The translations under genes and the position numbers were made by a program. A stretch of DNA of 64,000 bases from Burkholderiaceae bacterium (lineage in GTDB: Bacteria > Pseudomonadota > Gammaproteobacteria > Burkholderiales > Burkholderiaceae): positions 30,561 through 94,560 of the forward strand of contig CANJBQ010000007.1 of the NCBI GenBank assembly GCA_947472645.1, in the 5' to 3' direction. Position 1 is the stretch's first letter. The number at the start of each line of letters is the position of its first letter. The notes under the pieces are model-generated. The model saw nothing but the letters and a program-made list of their open reading frames with translations, did no database searches and was not told where the DNA came from. Below, piece by piece: positions 20,175 to 29,414 of this stretch.

Positions 20175-23100
20175 TTAATGATGTTTCTTTAAGGCTATTC
20201 GGTGGTGTATAGCGCCAAAAACAACGGGTACAAAAAACAATGTGGAGACAGTAGCGAATAACAAGCCACCAATAACAGCTCTTCCTAGTGGGGCATTTTG
20301 CTCAGAGCCTTCACCAAAGCCGATTGCCATTGGAATCATTCCCAGGATCATGGCGATAGCGGTCATTAATACAGGGCGTAGTCTTGTCTTTCCTGCGTCT
20401 AATGCTGCTTCAAGAGCAGGCATACCTGCTTCAAGCTGTTGCTTGGCAAACGAAACTACCAAGATACTATTGGCAGTTGCTACACCCATCGTCATAATGG
20501 CACCCGTGAGGGCCGGAACGCTGAGATTGGTGCCAGTCAGTAATAGCATCCAAGCAATACCGGCTAACGCTGCTGGCAGAGCGCTAATAATAATTAAAGG
20601 GTCAATCCATGACTGAAAGTTCACAACAATGAGTAAATAGACCAGTACCATGGCTCCGATAATTCCAAGACTTAAGCCAATATAAGAAGACTCCATAGTT
20701 TTGATTTGTCCACGTAAGACAATTTTGGTGCCTTTAGGTAAGTCGTTAGATTCTTCTTGAACGATTTGTTGAACATCTTTCGCTACGGATCCTAAATCAC
20801 GTCCACGCGCATTAATATAGATATTAATTGCCGGCAAAATATCGTAACGGTCTACAACACCAAATTCAGTTTCTGGGACAGGAGTTACTAAGTTACCCAG
20901 CATTTGCGGCGAACCTATACTTCTTTGCGTTGCTGTATTTGTGGTGTTTCCTATAGGCAATTGCAAGAGGTCACTCATTGATTGAATTTTATATTGAGGG
21001 GTTTGTAATGCTAAGACATAAGCAATTTGGTTCGTGGGATTTAGCCAAAAAATGGGTGATGTGGAGGTGTTTCCTGCAAGGGGTAGCAAAATACCTTGTG
21101 CAACATCGGCGGGGCTTAGCCCAATACTTTGTAATTTAGAGCGATCTACCATCATTTTAATGACAGGAAAATCACCTTTTTCTTGGATGTGAACATCAGT
21201 CGCCCCAGGAATATGAATGATTTTATTTTTGATCTTCGCAGCAATGGCGGCATTTTCAATTAAATTTTTACCCGTGATCTGTACGTCAATAGCAGCCGGT
21301 ATTCCAAAGTTAAGAATTTGAGTCACGATATCGGCAGGCAGAATATAAAATTCATTTCCTGGGAATCTACGGTTTAATTCAGGCAATAATTTATCAATAT
21401 ACTCATCAGTTGGGCGATGGTTTTTTTTGAGAGAAATCAAAATATCGGCATCATTAGGTCCGACGGTTCCAGAGTTGCTATACGATAAGTTAATGCCGCT
21501 ATAGGGTAAGCCGATATTATCGATTGTTGTTTCGAGCTCATGCTCGGGGATGACATCCTTAATGGCATCTCGAACGCCACTGATAATCGCTGAGGTTTTT
21601 TCAATTCTGGTGCCGCTTGGAGCGCGCATATGCAATTTTATTTGGCCGGAATCGATTTGTGGAAAAAGATCTCTTCCAAGAATGAAAAAAAGACCAAAAG
21701 AAACAACACAAAAACCCAAAAAACAGGTTGCAAAAACTTTGCGATGATCAAAGATCGAGTTCAGTAAATGAGCGTATTGCGTTCTAAAACTTTCAAATTG
21801 CTCATTAAACTGATGATGAATCTTCATAATAAAGCAACCGACAATACTTTCGCTTTCTGATTTACCAAGCATCATGATTGCCAAGGTAGGCACAAGGGTT
21901 CTTGAAAGTATATAGGAGGCCATCATCGCAAATATGACCGCTTCCGCTAAGGGCACAAATAAAAACTTCGTAACACCTTGTAAAAAGAACATTGGTACGA
22001 AAACAATACAGATACAAATTGTGGAAACAAAAGCTGGAACAGCGATTTCACCAGCCCCATCTAAAATTGCAGTGTATAAATTTTTACCCATATGAATATG
22101 TCGTTCGATATTTTCAATCGTCACGGTTGCATCGTCGACCAAAATACCAACGGCGAGTGCTAATCCACCTAAAGTCATAATATTGATAGTTTCACCAATC
22201 ATATTGAGCATGACGAGCGAGGAGAAAATCGAAAGGGGAATGGAAATGGAAATAATAGCCGTCGTTTTCCAATTGCCTAAAAATAATAAAAGCATCAATG
22301 CAGTTAGCCCTGCTGCAATTAAAGCTTCATGAATCACCCCTTCAATAGCAGCATTCACAAAAATCGATTGATCAAACAAGTATTTGTACTCGATTCCTGG
22401 TGGAGCAAGCTCCATAACGGAGGGTAGTTTTTCTTTGATATTTCGAACAACATCGAGTGTTGATGCGCCACCATTTTTTAGAATCGAAATCAGTACACCG
22501 GAACTACCATCTTGATGCACGATATTAGTTTGTGGAGAATATCCATCTCTGACATGAGCGACTTCTTTGAGGTAAATGGTTGAGCCATTTTGGGTCTTGA
22601 CTGGAATCTCATTAAGGCCACGAACAGTAGTGGGTGAAGCATTTAAGCCGATCGCGAATTCGTTATCACCAAACTTAACCGTTCCTGATGGCAGTATGAG
22701 ATTTTGAAGATTGACTGCATTCACAATATCTGCAGGAATCAATCCTTTGGCTGTTAAAGCGGAAGGATTAATATCGACTGAAACCAGTCGGACTTTGCCA
22801 CCATAGGGGTTCGGAATAGAAGTTCCTGGGATCGTTACTAATTGAGGTCGAATGACATTGACGGCAGTATCGTAGAGTTTTTCATCAGGCTGATCCTTAC
22901 TAGAGATACCAATCTGTAAAACCGGAATGCTAGAAGCTGTGTATTTAATAATGAGTGGAGACTGAACTCCAGGGGGCATATTTTTGATCACCGATTGAGA
23001 AACTGCGGTGATTTGTGAAATGGCTAAATCAATATTGACATTAGGTTGAAAATAAACTTTAACAATACCAATGCCCGATAACGATTGTGATTCGATATGT

Positions 23101-23336
23101 TCAATGTCATTGACAGTTGTCGTCAGCGCCCGTTCATGTGTTTGTGTAATACGTTGGGCAAGTGATTCTGCAGGTAGCCCGTTATAGGTCCAAATAACAC
23201 TGACTACGGGGATATTAATATCTGGTAAAACGTCAACGGCAGTTCTCATTACAGCAAGGGGAGTCGCGAGCAGGATGAGAATTGCCATCACAATAAATGT
23301 GTAGCGTCTATCGAGAGCTAGTTTAACAATCCACAT
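20175..23336 (-). CDS. RND efflux permease (AcrB/HAE-like)
   Basis: This is a 1053-residue proton-driven pump. It has the duplicated RND plan of two sets of six membrane helices with large periplasmic loops. The TM4 motif GLALAVGILVDDATVTIENIERH carries the proton-relay Asp pair of HAE-type drug pumps, and lacks the Met cluster of CusA metal pumps. The N-terminal helix starts MWIVKLALDRRYTFIV. The cargo is probably hydrophobic compounds or antibiotics. It leads the operon; its promoter must lie in the 459-base gap upstream. Confidence 0.93.
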   Translation of the reverse strand: MWIVKLALDRRYTFIVMAILILLATPLAVMRTAVDVLPDINIPVVSVIWTYNGLPAESLAQRITQTHERALTTTVNDIEHIESQSLSGIGIVKVYFQPNVNIDLAISQITAVSQSVIKNMPPGVQSPLIIKYTASSIPVLQIGISSKDQPDEKLYDTAVNVIRPQLVTIPGTSIPNPYGGKVRLVSVDINPSALTAKGLIPADIVNAVNLQNLILPSGTVKFGDNEFAIGLNASPTTVRGLNEIPVKTQNGSTIYLKEVAHVRDGYSPQTNIVHQDGSSGVLISILKNGGASTLDVVRNIKEKLPSVMELAPPGIEYKYLFDQSIFVNAAIEGVIHEALIAAGLTALMLLLFLGNWKTTAIISISIPLSIFSSLVMLNMIGETINIMTLGGLALAVGILVDDATVTIENIERHIHMGKNLYTAILDGAGEIAVPAFVSTICICIVFVPMFFLQGVTKFLFVPLAEAVIFAMMASYILSRTLVPTLAIMMLGKSESESIVGCFIMKIHHQFNEQFESFRTQYAHLLNSIFDHRKVFATCFLGFCVVSFGLFFILGRDLFPQIDSGQIKLHMRAPSGTRIEKTSAIISGVRDAIKDVIPEHELETTIDNIGLPYSGINLSYSNSGTVGPNDADILISLKKNHRPTDEYIDKLLPELNRRFPGNEFYILPADIVTQILNFGIPAAIDVQITGKNLIENAAIAAKIKNKIIHIPGATDVHIQEKGDFPVIKMMVDRSKLQSIGLSPADVAQGILLPLAGNTSTSPIFWLNPTNQIAYVLALQTPQYKIQSMSDLLQLPIGNTTNTATQRSIGSPQMLGNLVTPVPETEFGVVDRYDILPAINIYINARGRDLGSVAKDVQQIVQEESNDLPKGTKIVLRGQIKTMESSYIGLSLGIIGAMVLVYLLIVVNFQSWIDPLIIISALPAALAGIAWMLLLTGTNLSVPALTGAIMTMGVATANSILVVSFAKQQLEAGMPALEAALDAGKTRLRPVLMTAIAMILGMIPMAIGFGEGSEQNAPLGRAVIGGLLFATVSTLFFVPVVFGAIHHRIALKKHH

Positions 23337-23795
23337 GTACTTAGTTCTTTAACTTTACGAATAATGATATTGAGATATTTGTCTTATATGCCGCCTTTAT
23401 AGGCGAATCTTTATATTTTTTTGAAAGCATCCTATCATAGCAGAAATATTGGTCTCCAAAGTAGTCCTTAGTTGCCTTGACGACTATTTTTCTTATTTGG
23501 TATTTTGGGCGCTAATTGGGTACAAACTAGTCATTAAATAAGCGTGAATGCAGGATTTTTCTTGATATAGATGAAGTACTCTTGAGTTGACTAACGGCAT
23601 ACTTTTTAGCATGCATATTGAATGGATATCGGCTAATGTTGACAGATTATAAGTAGTGAATGAGTTCTTAAATCTTGCCACCATCAGCCCATCATGATGA
23701 AATGATAAGATATAAATACACTCTTTAATCGTGCTACTAAGCTGGTATTAGTTACAGAATATCCAAAATTACATCACATTAATTGATGAATAGTC
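23337..23795. other. Divergent intergenic region between the RND operon and the SUMF1-like gene
   Basis: The 459 bases hold no convincing gene; the one 63-codon minus frame (23493-23684) has no ribosome site or recognisable product. CGCCT-TTAT-AGGCG at 23392-23405 is a short perfect inverted repeat about 55 bases upstream of the pump start and could be an operator. An AT-rich ATAATGATATTGAGATA at about 23370 only weakly resembles a Fur box. Both divergent promoters must be here. Confidence 0.45.
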
Positions 23796-24566
23796 ATGAA
23801 AAAATTCCACCATATTTCTTTTTTTAGATCATTAATTATTGCCTTTTTGTTATTTGAATCGCCATGGGTGATGAGTCATCCAATATCGACAATACCCGTC
23901 ATCAAAATTAGTACAGTGCTATGGGACCAAACGGAGATGACAATTGCAGATGTCAAAATCTTTGCCTCAGCTACAGGATTTATAAGCCAGGCAGAAAAAA
24001 ATGGTGGTGGGCTATCCTATGAAGGTGGTTTTGTAAAAAAACCGGGGTGGATCTGGAAAACGCCCTACGGTGAAAATGCGAATGATCAAGAACCTGCTGT
24101 GCATCTTAATCAAAAGGAAGCGGAATTAATTTGCCGTCATTTTGGTAAACGATTGCCAACAGATGCAGAGTGGACATCTGGGGCCTTTTTGGAGCAACGC
24201 GATAATCCCCCGAGTGGATATACAAAAGGGCAGCGTTACCCATATCCTGGAGGTAGTACTCCCAAGAGTTCACATTGCTTAAGCGGTTGTGGAGATTACA
24301 CGGGCTTAGCTCCTTCAGGGGCTTTAAACCGAGGAACTGGTCATGTCACTGCAGGAACTACGAAACCAGGCGTGAATGGGTTATTTGATATGGGAGGTAA
24401 TGTTTGGGAGTGGACCTCGACAGAACGTAATGGCGGGTTTATTACTCGAGGGGCATCCTGGTGGTATGGCTCTGAACGTCAACAAGAGTCAGATGTTGAG
24501 TCAAAGTCTGGCGATATCGCAGTCGTATACATTGGCTTTAGATGTGTTGCTAATGCTTTAAGGTAA
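23796..24566 (+). CDS. Secreted SUMF1/FGE-fold protein
   Basis: This is a 256-residue protein with a signal peptide ending near VMSHP. The C-type-lectin-like fold of the formylglycine-generating-enzyme family is clear: PAVHLNQKEAELICRHFGKRLPTDAEWTSGA, then NGLFDMGGNVWEWT and IGFRCVA at the end. In genuine FGE the copper-binding cysteines sit in the RGGS..C....C region; here that region reads RGASWWYGSER with no Cys. It is therefore unlikely to make formylglycine. It more likely resembles EgtB, PvdO or NirV-type members, with unknown substrate. A terminator separates it from the sulfide dehydrogenase genes. Confidence 0.82.
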   Translation: MKKFHHISFFRSLIIAFLLFESPWVMSHPISTIPVIKISTVLWDQTEMTIADVKIFASATGFISQAEKNGGGLSYEGGFVKKPGWIWKTPYGENANDQEPAVHLNQKEAELICRHFGKRLPTDAEWTSGAFLEQRDNPPSGYTKGQRYPYPGGSTPKSSHCLSGCGDYTGLAPSGALNRGTGHVTAGTTKPGVNGLFDMGGNVWEWTSTERNGGFITRGASWWYGSERQQESDVESKSGDIAVVYIGFRCVANALR

Positions 24567-24592
24567 ATCTCTTAAGAGCTCGATTTGTACTT

Positions 24593-24619
24593 AAAAAAGC
24601 AGCAATTTACCTGCTTTTT
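24593..24619 (+). terminator. Rho-independent terminator after the SUMF1-like gene
   Basis: AAAAAGCAG and CTGCTTTTT form a 9-base stem around the loop CAATTTAC, ending in a T run. It stands 27 bases past the stop of the SUMF1-like gene. Confidence 0.7.
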
Positions 24620-24803
24620 GTCATTTTGTATCAGATTTTAGCTGATGTAGTCTTTGCTTAAATGACTAAAAATTATTGATCATCCCAATTTAGTTATAAG
24701 GTTATGAAAATTTTATCTAAATAAAATGATTCTTTTTTGCCTAAGATGATTCGATTGCTATTAGGATGTTGAAGTAACGTTTTGTGACAAAGGTATATAA
24801 ATA

Positions 24804-25154
24804 ATGATAATGATGAAAAGTGTTACAAACCTGATATTGGTTGTATTGAGTATGTCAATGATGGGTATGAGTTCGAGTGTGATGGCTCAAACAAAGTTGA
24901 TACAAACAAAGAGTGCCTCGGATCTTTACCAACGAGGAGTCGCTGCTACCTGCGCTAATTGCCACGGCACTGATGGGCAGGGCGTTGAAAATGCCACAAT
25001 GCCGGTGATCAATCATCTCAATAGTGAGCAGATCTTAACTCAACTAAGGGCATTCAAAAGTGGTGCACGCGAGGGCACCATCATGCCACAGTTGGCTAAA
25101 GGCTATAGCGATGAGCAAATGCAAAGCATTGCTATTTTCTTAGGCAAAAAATAA
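24804..25154 (+). CDS. Small c-type cytochrome (FccA/SoxE-like)
   Basis: This is a 116-residue mono-heme cytochrome. The signal peptide runs to about VMAQT. The heme site is CANCH in AATCANCHGTDGQG, with a later Met (IMPQLAKGYSDEQM) as likely axial ligand. It is exported to the periplasm. The flavoprotein gene starts 15 bases downstream, so this is the electron-accepting subunit of a flavocytochrome c sulfide dehydrogenase. Three close ATGs (24804, 24810, 24813) make the exact start uncertain; AAAGGT lies upstream. Confidence 0.88.
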   Translation: MIMMKSVTNLILVVLSMSMMGMSSSVMAQTKLIQTKSASDLYQRGVAATCANCHGTDGQGVENATMPVINHLNSEQILTQLRAFKSGAREGTIMPQLAKGYSDEQMQSIAIFLGKK

Positions 25155-25169
25155 TTCAAGGGAATCTAT

Positions 25170-26447
25170 ATGAATCGTCGTTATTTCTTGGGGCAAAGTA
25201 TTGCCACTTTAGGTGCAATAGCAATGTATCCAGCGATTGGACGCGCTACTGATCTAAATAAAGCAGAGATTATTGTGGTTGGCGGTGGTTATGGTGGGGC
25301 AACAGCAGCTAAATATCTCCGACTGTTTTCTAATTACACAGCGAAAGTAACTCTGATTGAGCCCAATGCGGAATTTGTTTCATGTCCTTTATCTAATTTA
25401 GTCGTGGGTGGATCTAGACAGATGTCTGAGTTAACTTCAGCTTACTCCAATTTATCAAAACGTCATGGCGTAAGATTAATCAAAGGCAGTGTTGCATCGA
25501 TTGATGGCGAGAAGAAAACCCTCAAATTAGCTTCAGGCGTAACAATGAAGTTTGATAAGTTAGTTTTATCTCCAGGTATTAGCATGATGATGGATAGTAT
25601 TGAGGGTCTTTCAGCTGCAAATCAATTCGGCGCCACGATACAAGCCTGGAAAGCTGGTCCTGATACAGTTGCATTGCACAATCAATTAGCTTCCATGCAA
25701 GATGGTGGCGTATTTGCTATTAGTATTCCTGAAGCACCATATCGCTGCCCTCCGGGCCCATATGAACGTGCTTGTCAAGTTGCTAGCTACTTTAAACAAT
25801 ACAAACCAAAATCAAAAGTGCTCATTTTGGATGCAAACCAAGATATCGTTTCCAAACCAGCACTGTTTAAGAAAGCTTGGGCGGAAGAATATACAGGCAT
25901 GATTGAATATCGTCCGCAATTTAAGGTAGCGGCGGTTGATGCAAAAACAAAGACTATTAAATTTGAAGTACAAGAAGACGTCAAGGCGGATGTTTTAAAT
26001 ATATTGCCAGCCATGCGTGCAGGAGATATTGCATTATCGAGTGGGGTAGTTAACTCGAATGGCCGCTGGGCTAATGTAAATTACCTCAATTTTGAATCAA
26101 CGGCGGTAAAAGATATTCACGTTCTTGGGGACTCAATACAAGCCGCGCCTCTGATGCCTAAATCGGGGCATATGGCTAACTCGCATGCCAAAGTTGCCGC
26201 CGCAGCGATTGTTGCAGAGCTTAATGGTTGGGATATCAATCCAGCCCCAGTTCTAACGAATACTTGCTATAGCTTTATTGATTCCAAAAAAGTCGTTCAT
26301 GTGGCAAGTGTGCATCAATATAACGCGGCTGAAAAAACCTTTAAAACAGTAGCAGGGTCTGGCGGTTTATCGACAGAGCCAAATGTCTTAGAAGGTATTT
26401 ATGCTTGGGGCTGGGCACGTAATATTTGGTCAGATAGCCTTTCATAA
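25170..26447 (+). CDS. fccB: Flavocytochrome c sulfide dehydrogenase, flavin subunit
   Basis: This 425-residue periplasmic flavoprotein oxidises sulfide. MNRRYFLG opens a probable Tat signal. The FAD site is IIVVGGGYGGATAAKYL. The Cys of VSCPLSNLVVGG matches the residue that binds FAD covalently in Allochromatium FccB. RCPPGPYERACQVA and TNTCYSFID supply the redox-active disulfide cysteines. The C-terminal FCSD domain (YSFID...YGWARNIW-like end) is present. The SoxF name is also used for this protein. It gives electrons to the cytochrome encoded just upstream. Confidence 0.9.
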   Translation: MNRRYFLGQSIATLGAIAMYPAIGRATDLNKAEIIVVGGGYGGATAAKYLRLFSNYTAKVTLIEPNAEFVSCPLSNLVVGGSRQMSELTSAYSNLSKRHGVRLIKGSVASIDGEKKTLKLASGVTMKFDKLVLSPGISMMMDSIEGLSAANQFGATIQAWKAGPDTVALHNQLASMQDGGVFAISIPEAPYRCPPGPYERACQVASYFKQYKPKSKVLILDANQDIVSKPALFKKAWAEEYTGMIEYRPQFKVAAVDAKTKTIKFEVQEDVKADVLNILPAMRAGDIALSSGVVNSNGRWANVNYLNFESTAVKDIHVLGDSIQAAPLMPKSGHMANSHAKVAAAAIVAELNGWDINPAPVLTNTCYSFIDSKKVVHVASVHQYNAAEKTFKTVAGSGGLSTEPNVLEGIYAWGWARNIWSDSLS

Positions 26448-26461
26448 TTTTATAGCGAAAT

Positions 26462-26487
26462 AAAAGGTAGCTGAGGCTACCTTTTTT
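26462..26487 (+). terminator. Rho-independent terminator after fccB
   Basis: AAAAGGTAGC and GCTACCTTTT form a perfect 10-base stem around TGAG, followed by TT. It sits 15 bases past the fccB stop. Confidence 0.8.
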
Positions 26488-26613
26488 CGAACGCCATAAA
26501 CTTTGTGGATAGTTCATACTTCAATACTAAGATACGAATGGTTGGCCAAGAAGGGGGGCACCATTTCCTTTTTTCAATCTTGCACCCTATGTGTACTGCT
26601 AACAATACTGCAC

Positions 26614-27696
26614 TTATTTGAAACCAGCTCTATCGAGTAATCTCTGCGCTGCAATTTGATTACGCCCGATAGCAGCAACAGAAACATTTTCAGCTTTAAA
26701 TGCGCCCAATTTTTTTAACCCATCATTATCAATTCTGACGGACTTAGTAACTGGCCATTCATTATTCCCATTGGCAAAATACTCTTGTGCAGAATCACTC
26801 GCTAGGTACTCTAAGAACTGAATCGCTGATTGGAGGTGAGGCGCATTCTTTGCAACTCCACCTCCGGCAATATTAATATGGGTGCCAGTTGAATTTTGGT
26901 TCGGCCAAACAAATCCAATCTTTGAAACAATTTCTTGATCCTCTGGTTTTGTTGAACGAAGTAACCTAACTAGGTAGTATGAATTAGTTAGGGCAACACC
27001 GCATTCCCCCGATGCAACCGCTTTGATTTGATCTGTATCACCACCCCTAGGTGGACGCGCCATATTACTGACCATGCCTTTTGCCCATAATTCAGTGGCA
27101 ACTTCTCCCTGAAGCTCAATCATTGATCCAACTAAGGACAGCATATAAGGATGGGCACCAGACCGAGTACATATTTTCCCTTTATTTATGGGCTCAGCTA
27201 ACTTTTCATATGTGTCAATATCTTTGGGATTGACAGCGGCTTTGTTGTAAACCACTAGACGTGCCCTAGTTGAAAATCCGAACCAAGTCAAACCCTCAGG
27301 ATCATGTTTTGACCTGAGGTTTGCGGGGATACGAGCCTCTAAATATTTTGACTGAATTGGCTTAAAAAAGCCATCTATCTGCGCACGCCACAAGCGAGCG
27401 GCATCCACCATCAATATGACATCCGCTGGACTATTATTACCCTCACTTTTCAGTCGTTCAGCTAAAGCGTTGTCATCAGCCTCAATACGATTAATTTTGA
27501 TACCCGTCTTCTTTGTGAAATCGTTGTATAAAGCCTCATCGGTTTGATAGTGCCTAGCTGAATACAGATTCAACACTTTAGGGGATGTGCTATTAGACTC
27601 ACTTTGAGCGAGCACATTCATACTCCAAAAACAAGTTATGATTGCGCTAAAAATGATTGCACTAAATATCGATAGTAGTCGTTGTGTGTTCTGCAT
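26614..27696 (-). CDS. fbpA: Ferric iron ABC transporter, periplasmic binding protein
   Basis: This FbpA/FutA-type receptor brings Fe(III) to the FbpB permease. It has 360 residues from the ATG at 27696, which has GGAA at a good distance; an in-frame ATG at 27717 has none. The signal peptide ends near NVLAQS. Family text includes VLNLYSARHYQTDEALYNDFTKKTGIKI, the RLKSEGNNSPADVILMVDAARLW region, and RPPRGGDTDQIKAVASGECGVALTNSYYLVRL, which contains the iron-binding Tyr pair. A Fur box overlaps its promoter, so it is iron-repressed. Confidence 0.92.
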   Translation of the reverse strand: MQNTQRLLSIFSAIIFSAIITCFWSMNVLAQSESNSTSPKVLNLYSARHYQTDEALYNDFTKKTGIKINRIEADDNALAERLKSEGNNSPADVILMVDAARLWRAQIDGFFKPIQSKYLEARIPANLRSKHDPEGLTWFGFSTRARLVVYNKAAVNPKDIDTYEKLAEPINKGKICTRSGAHPYMLSLVGSMIELQGEVATELWAKGMVSNMARPPRGGDTDQIKAVASGECGVALTNSYYLVRLLRSTKPEDQEIVSKIGFVWPNQNSTGTHINIAGGGVAKNAPHLQSAIQFLEYLASDSAQEYFANGNNEWPVTKSVRIDNDGLKKLGAFKAENVSVAAIGRNQIAAQRLLDRAGFK

Positions 27697-27728
27697 TGCT
27701 AATGTTCCAAGTACCATATTAAAGAATA

Positions 27729-27760
27729 ATTATAGTTTAACACAAATGAGAATCATTATC
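27729..27760 (-). promoter_or_regulatory. Fur-controlled promoter of fbpA
   Basis: Read on the plus strand, 27742-27760 matches 15 of 19 positions of the Fur consensus GATAATGATAATCATTATC. On the minus strand TATAAT at 27734-27729 is a clean -10, and the Fur site covers the -35 region. This fits iron-dependent repression of fbpA. Confidence 0.75.
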
Positions 27761-27777
27761 AATAGAGCTAGAAACTC

Positions 27778-29346
27778 TTAAGCTTTAGAAATCATCCTAG
27801 AAAGGATGAAGACAGGAAAAAGACCTACTAAAACAATGGTGAGCGAGGGTAAAGCAAGCTCTGCTAGGCGCTCATCAGCTGCTAATTGATAAGCTGCTAC
27901 TGCTAAGGTATCAAAGTTAAATGGGCGTAAGAGTAATGTTGCTGGTAACTCTTTCATTGCATCAACAAACACAAACAATCCGGCCGTAATAAGGCTACGC
28001 TTTAGCAATGGGACATGAACCCTTCTCAGAATTTGTATGTTAGATGAACCCAACAAAGCAGCAGAACCATCCATCGAAGGTGTAATACGTATCAGACCAG
28101 TCTCTACACTTTGCAAACTAGAGGATAAAAAACGTACCAGATACGCATATACTAGAATTATTAAGCTAGTTGAAATCCACCATGCTAATTGGAAAATTTC
28201 CAAAAAGGACAGTATGCCGATTGCCAAAACTGCACCAGGCAAAGCGTAACCAAATCCTAATAAATGATTAACCCATGCCAAGCTAGAATTTAGTCTTACA
28301 GAGTAAGCAAAGAATACTGCGAGTGCTACAGATATTAACGCTGTAATCGTCGATACAGATAGAGAGTTACTTAACCAAACAAGATAGCGCGCATCGACAT
28401 TAAAGCCTTGTTGATAAAGTAAATGCAAAAGAGCGAAGGAAGGTATTAAGAACCCAAAAAGCAGTGTTAGACAACAAAATGAAAATGCAAAAATAGACAT
28501 GCCGCCATGTAATTTTTTTGCAATCGGTTTAGTTTGTAAGGATGATGCAAAACGTAATTTAGACCGACTTCTACGTTCAATATAAAAGATCAGTAACACA
28601 AAACTCAGTAGGCCTAAAGCTAGTTGGACGGCTGCTAAACGATCACCAAAGGACAGCCACGCCTTAAATATACCCGTGGCAAAAGTTTGTACTCCAAAAT
28701 AAGAAACGGCACCGAAATCAGAAAGCACTTCCATCAACGCTAAAGCCATACCAGCATAAATTGACGGCCTTGCCATAGGAAGTACTAGTTGAATGAAGCC
28801 TTGAATGGGACTATAACCAAGAGTTTCAGACACTTCAATGAGTCGCCTACTTCTCTCTAAAAATGCAACACGAGTCATCAAATAAACATAGGGATACAGA
28901 CAAAAAGAAAATACCCAGATTGCACCTCCCAATGATCTGGGATCAGGAAAAAACCATAATGTATTGAATCCAAATAATCCGCGTAGTAAAGACTGAATGG
29001 GGCCAGAGAACTGAAGGAGATCCACAAAAAGATATGCCATGACATATGTAGGAACAGCTAAAGGCAGAATTAAAACCGACTCGAATACTTTCTTACCAGG
29101 AAAATCATAGCTTGCGATAATCCATGCATTACCGACGCCAAGAATAAATACCCCAATACCTACCCCAACTATAAGAATGAAGGTAGTAGCGATATAGGTA
29201 CTAAGGACATAATTCCACAGATGACTCAGTGTATCTATAGCTATCGTTAAATCACTGTTGGTAACTCCGCCCAAAAAAAATGGTGCAATCAATCCAAGCA
29301 GAGGCAAGAATAACAATAGGGCCAGCGATACTATAATACGATTCAT
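27778..29346 (-). CDS. fbpB: Ferric iron ABC transporter permease
   Basis: This is an inner-membrane permease with two fused six-helix halves, as in FbpB/HitB. Each half carries an EAA-like loop (ETLGYSPIQGFIQLVLPMARPSI in the first, ALLGSSNIQILRRVHVPLLKRSL in the second) that contacts the ATPase. I prefer the ATG at 29346 (522 residues), which starts directly at the first membrane helix; the frame also reaches a TTG at 29388. It lies 81 bases upstream of fbpA in the same direction, with the Fur site in between, so fbpA can be made in excess. Confidence 0.9.
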   Translation of the reverse strand: MNRIIVSLALLLFLPLLGLIAPFFLGGVTNSDLTIAIDTLSHLWNYVLSTYIATTFILIVGVGIGVFILGVGNAWIIASYDFPGKKVFESVLILPLAVPTYVMAYLFVDLLQFSGPIQSLLRGLFGFNTLWFFPDPRSLGGAIWVFSFCLYPYVYLMTRVAFLERSRRLIEVSETLGYSPIQGFIQLVLPMARPSIYAGMALALMEVLSDFGAVSYFGVQTFATGIFKAWLSFGDRLAAVQLALGLLSFVLLIFYIERRSRSKLRFASSLQTKPIAKKLHGGMSIFAFSFCCLTLLFGFLIPSFALLHLLYQQGFNVDARYLVWLSNSLSVSTITALISVALAVFFAYSVRLNSSLAWVNHLLGFGYALPGAVLAIGILSFLEIFQLAWWISTSLIILVYAYLVRFLSSSLQSVETGLIRITPSMDGSAALLGSSNIQILRRVHVPLLKRSLITAGLFVFVDAMKELPATLLLRPFNFDTLAVAAYQLAADERLAELALPSLTIVLVGLFPVFILSRMISKA

Positions 29347-29414
29347 CACATTATTAATCCATTTAGACTCTTGATCTGTTTTAAACAAACAGCATTAATG
29401 GGATAATTATATGG

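Noticed and set aside
23360..23378. Possible Fur box before the RND operon
   Set aside because: Only about 11 of 19 positions match and the second half-site is missing.
23493..23684. 63-codon minus-strand frame in the gap upstream of the RND operon
   Set aside because: No ribosome site and no recognisable feature.
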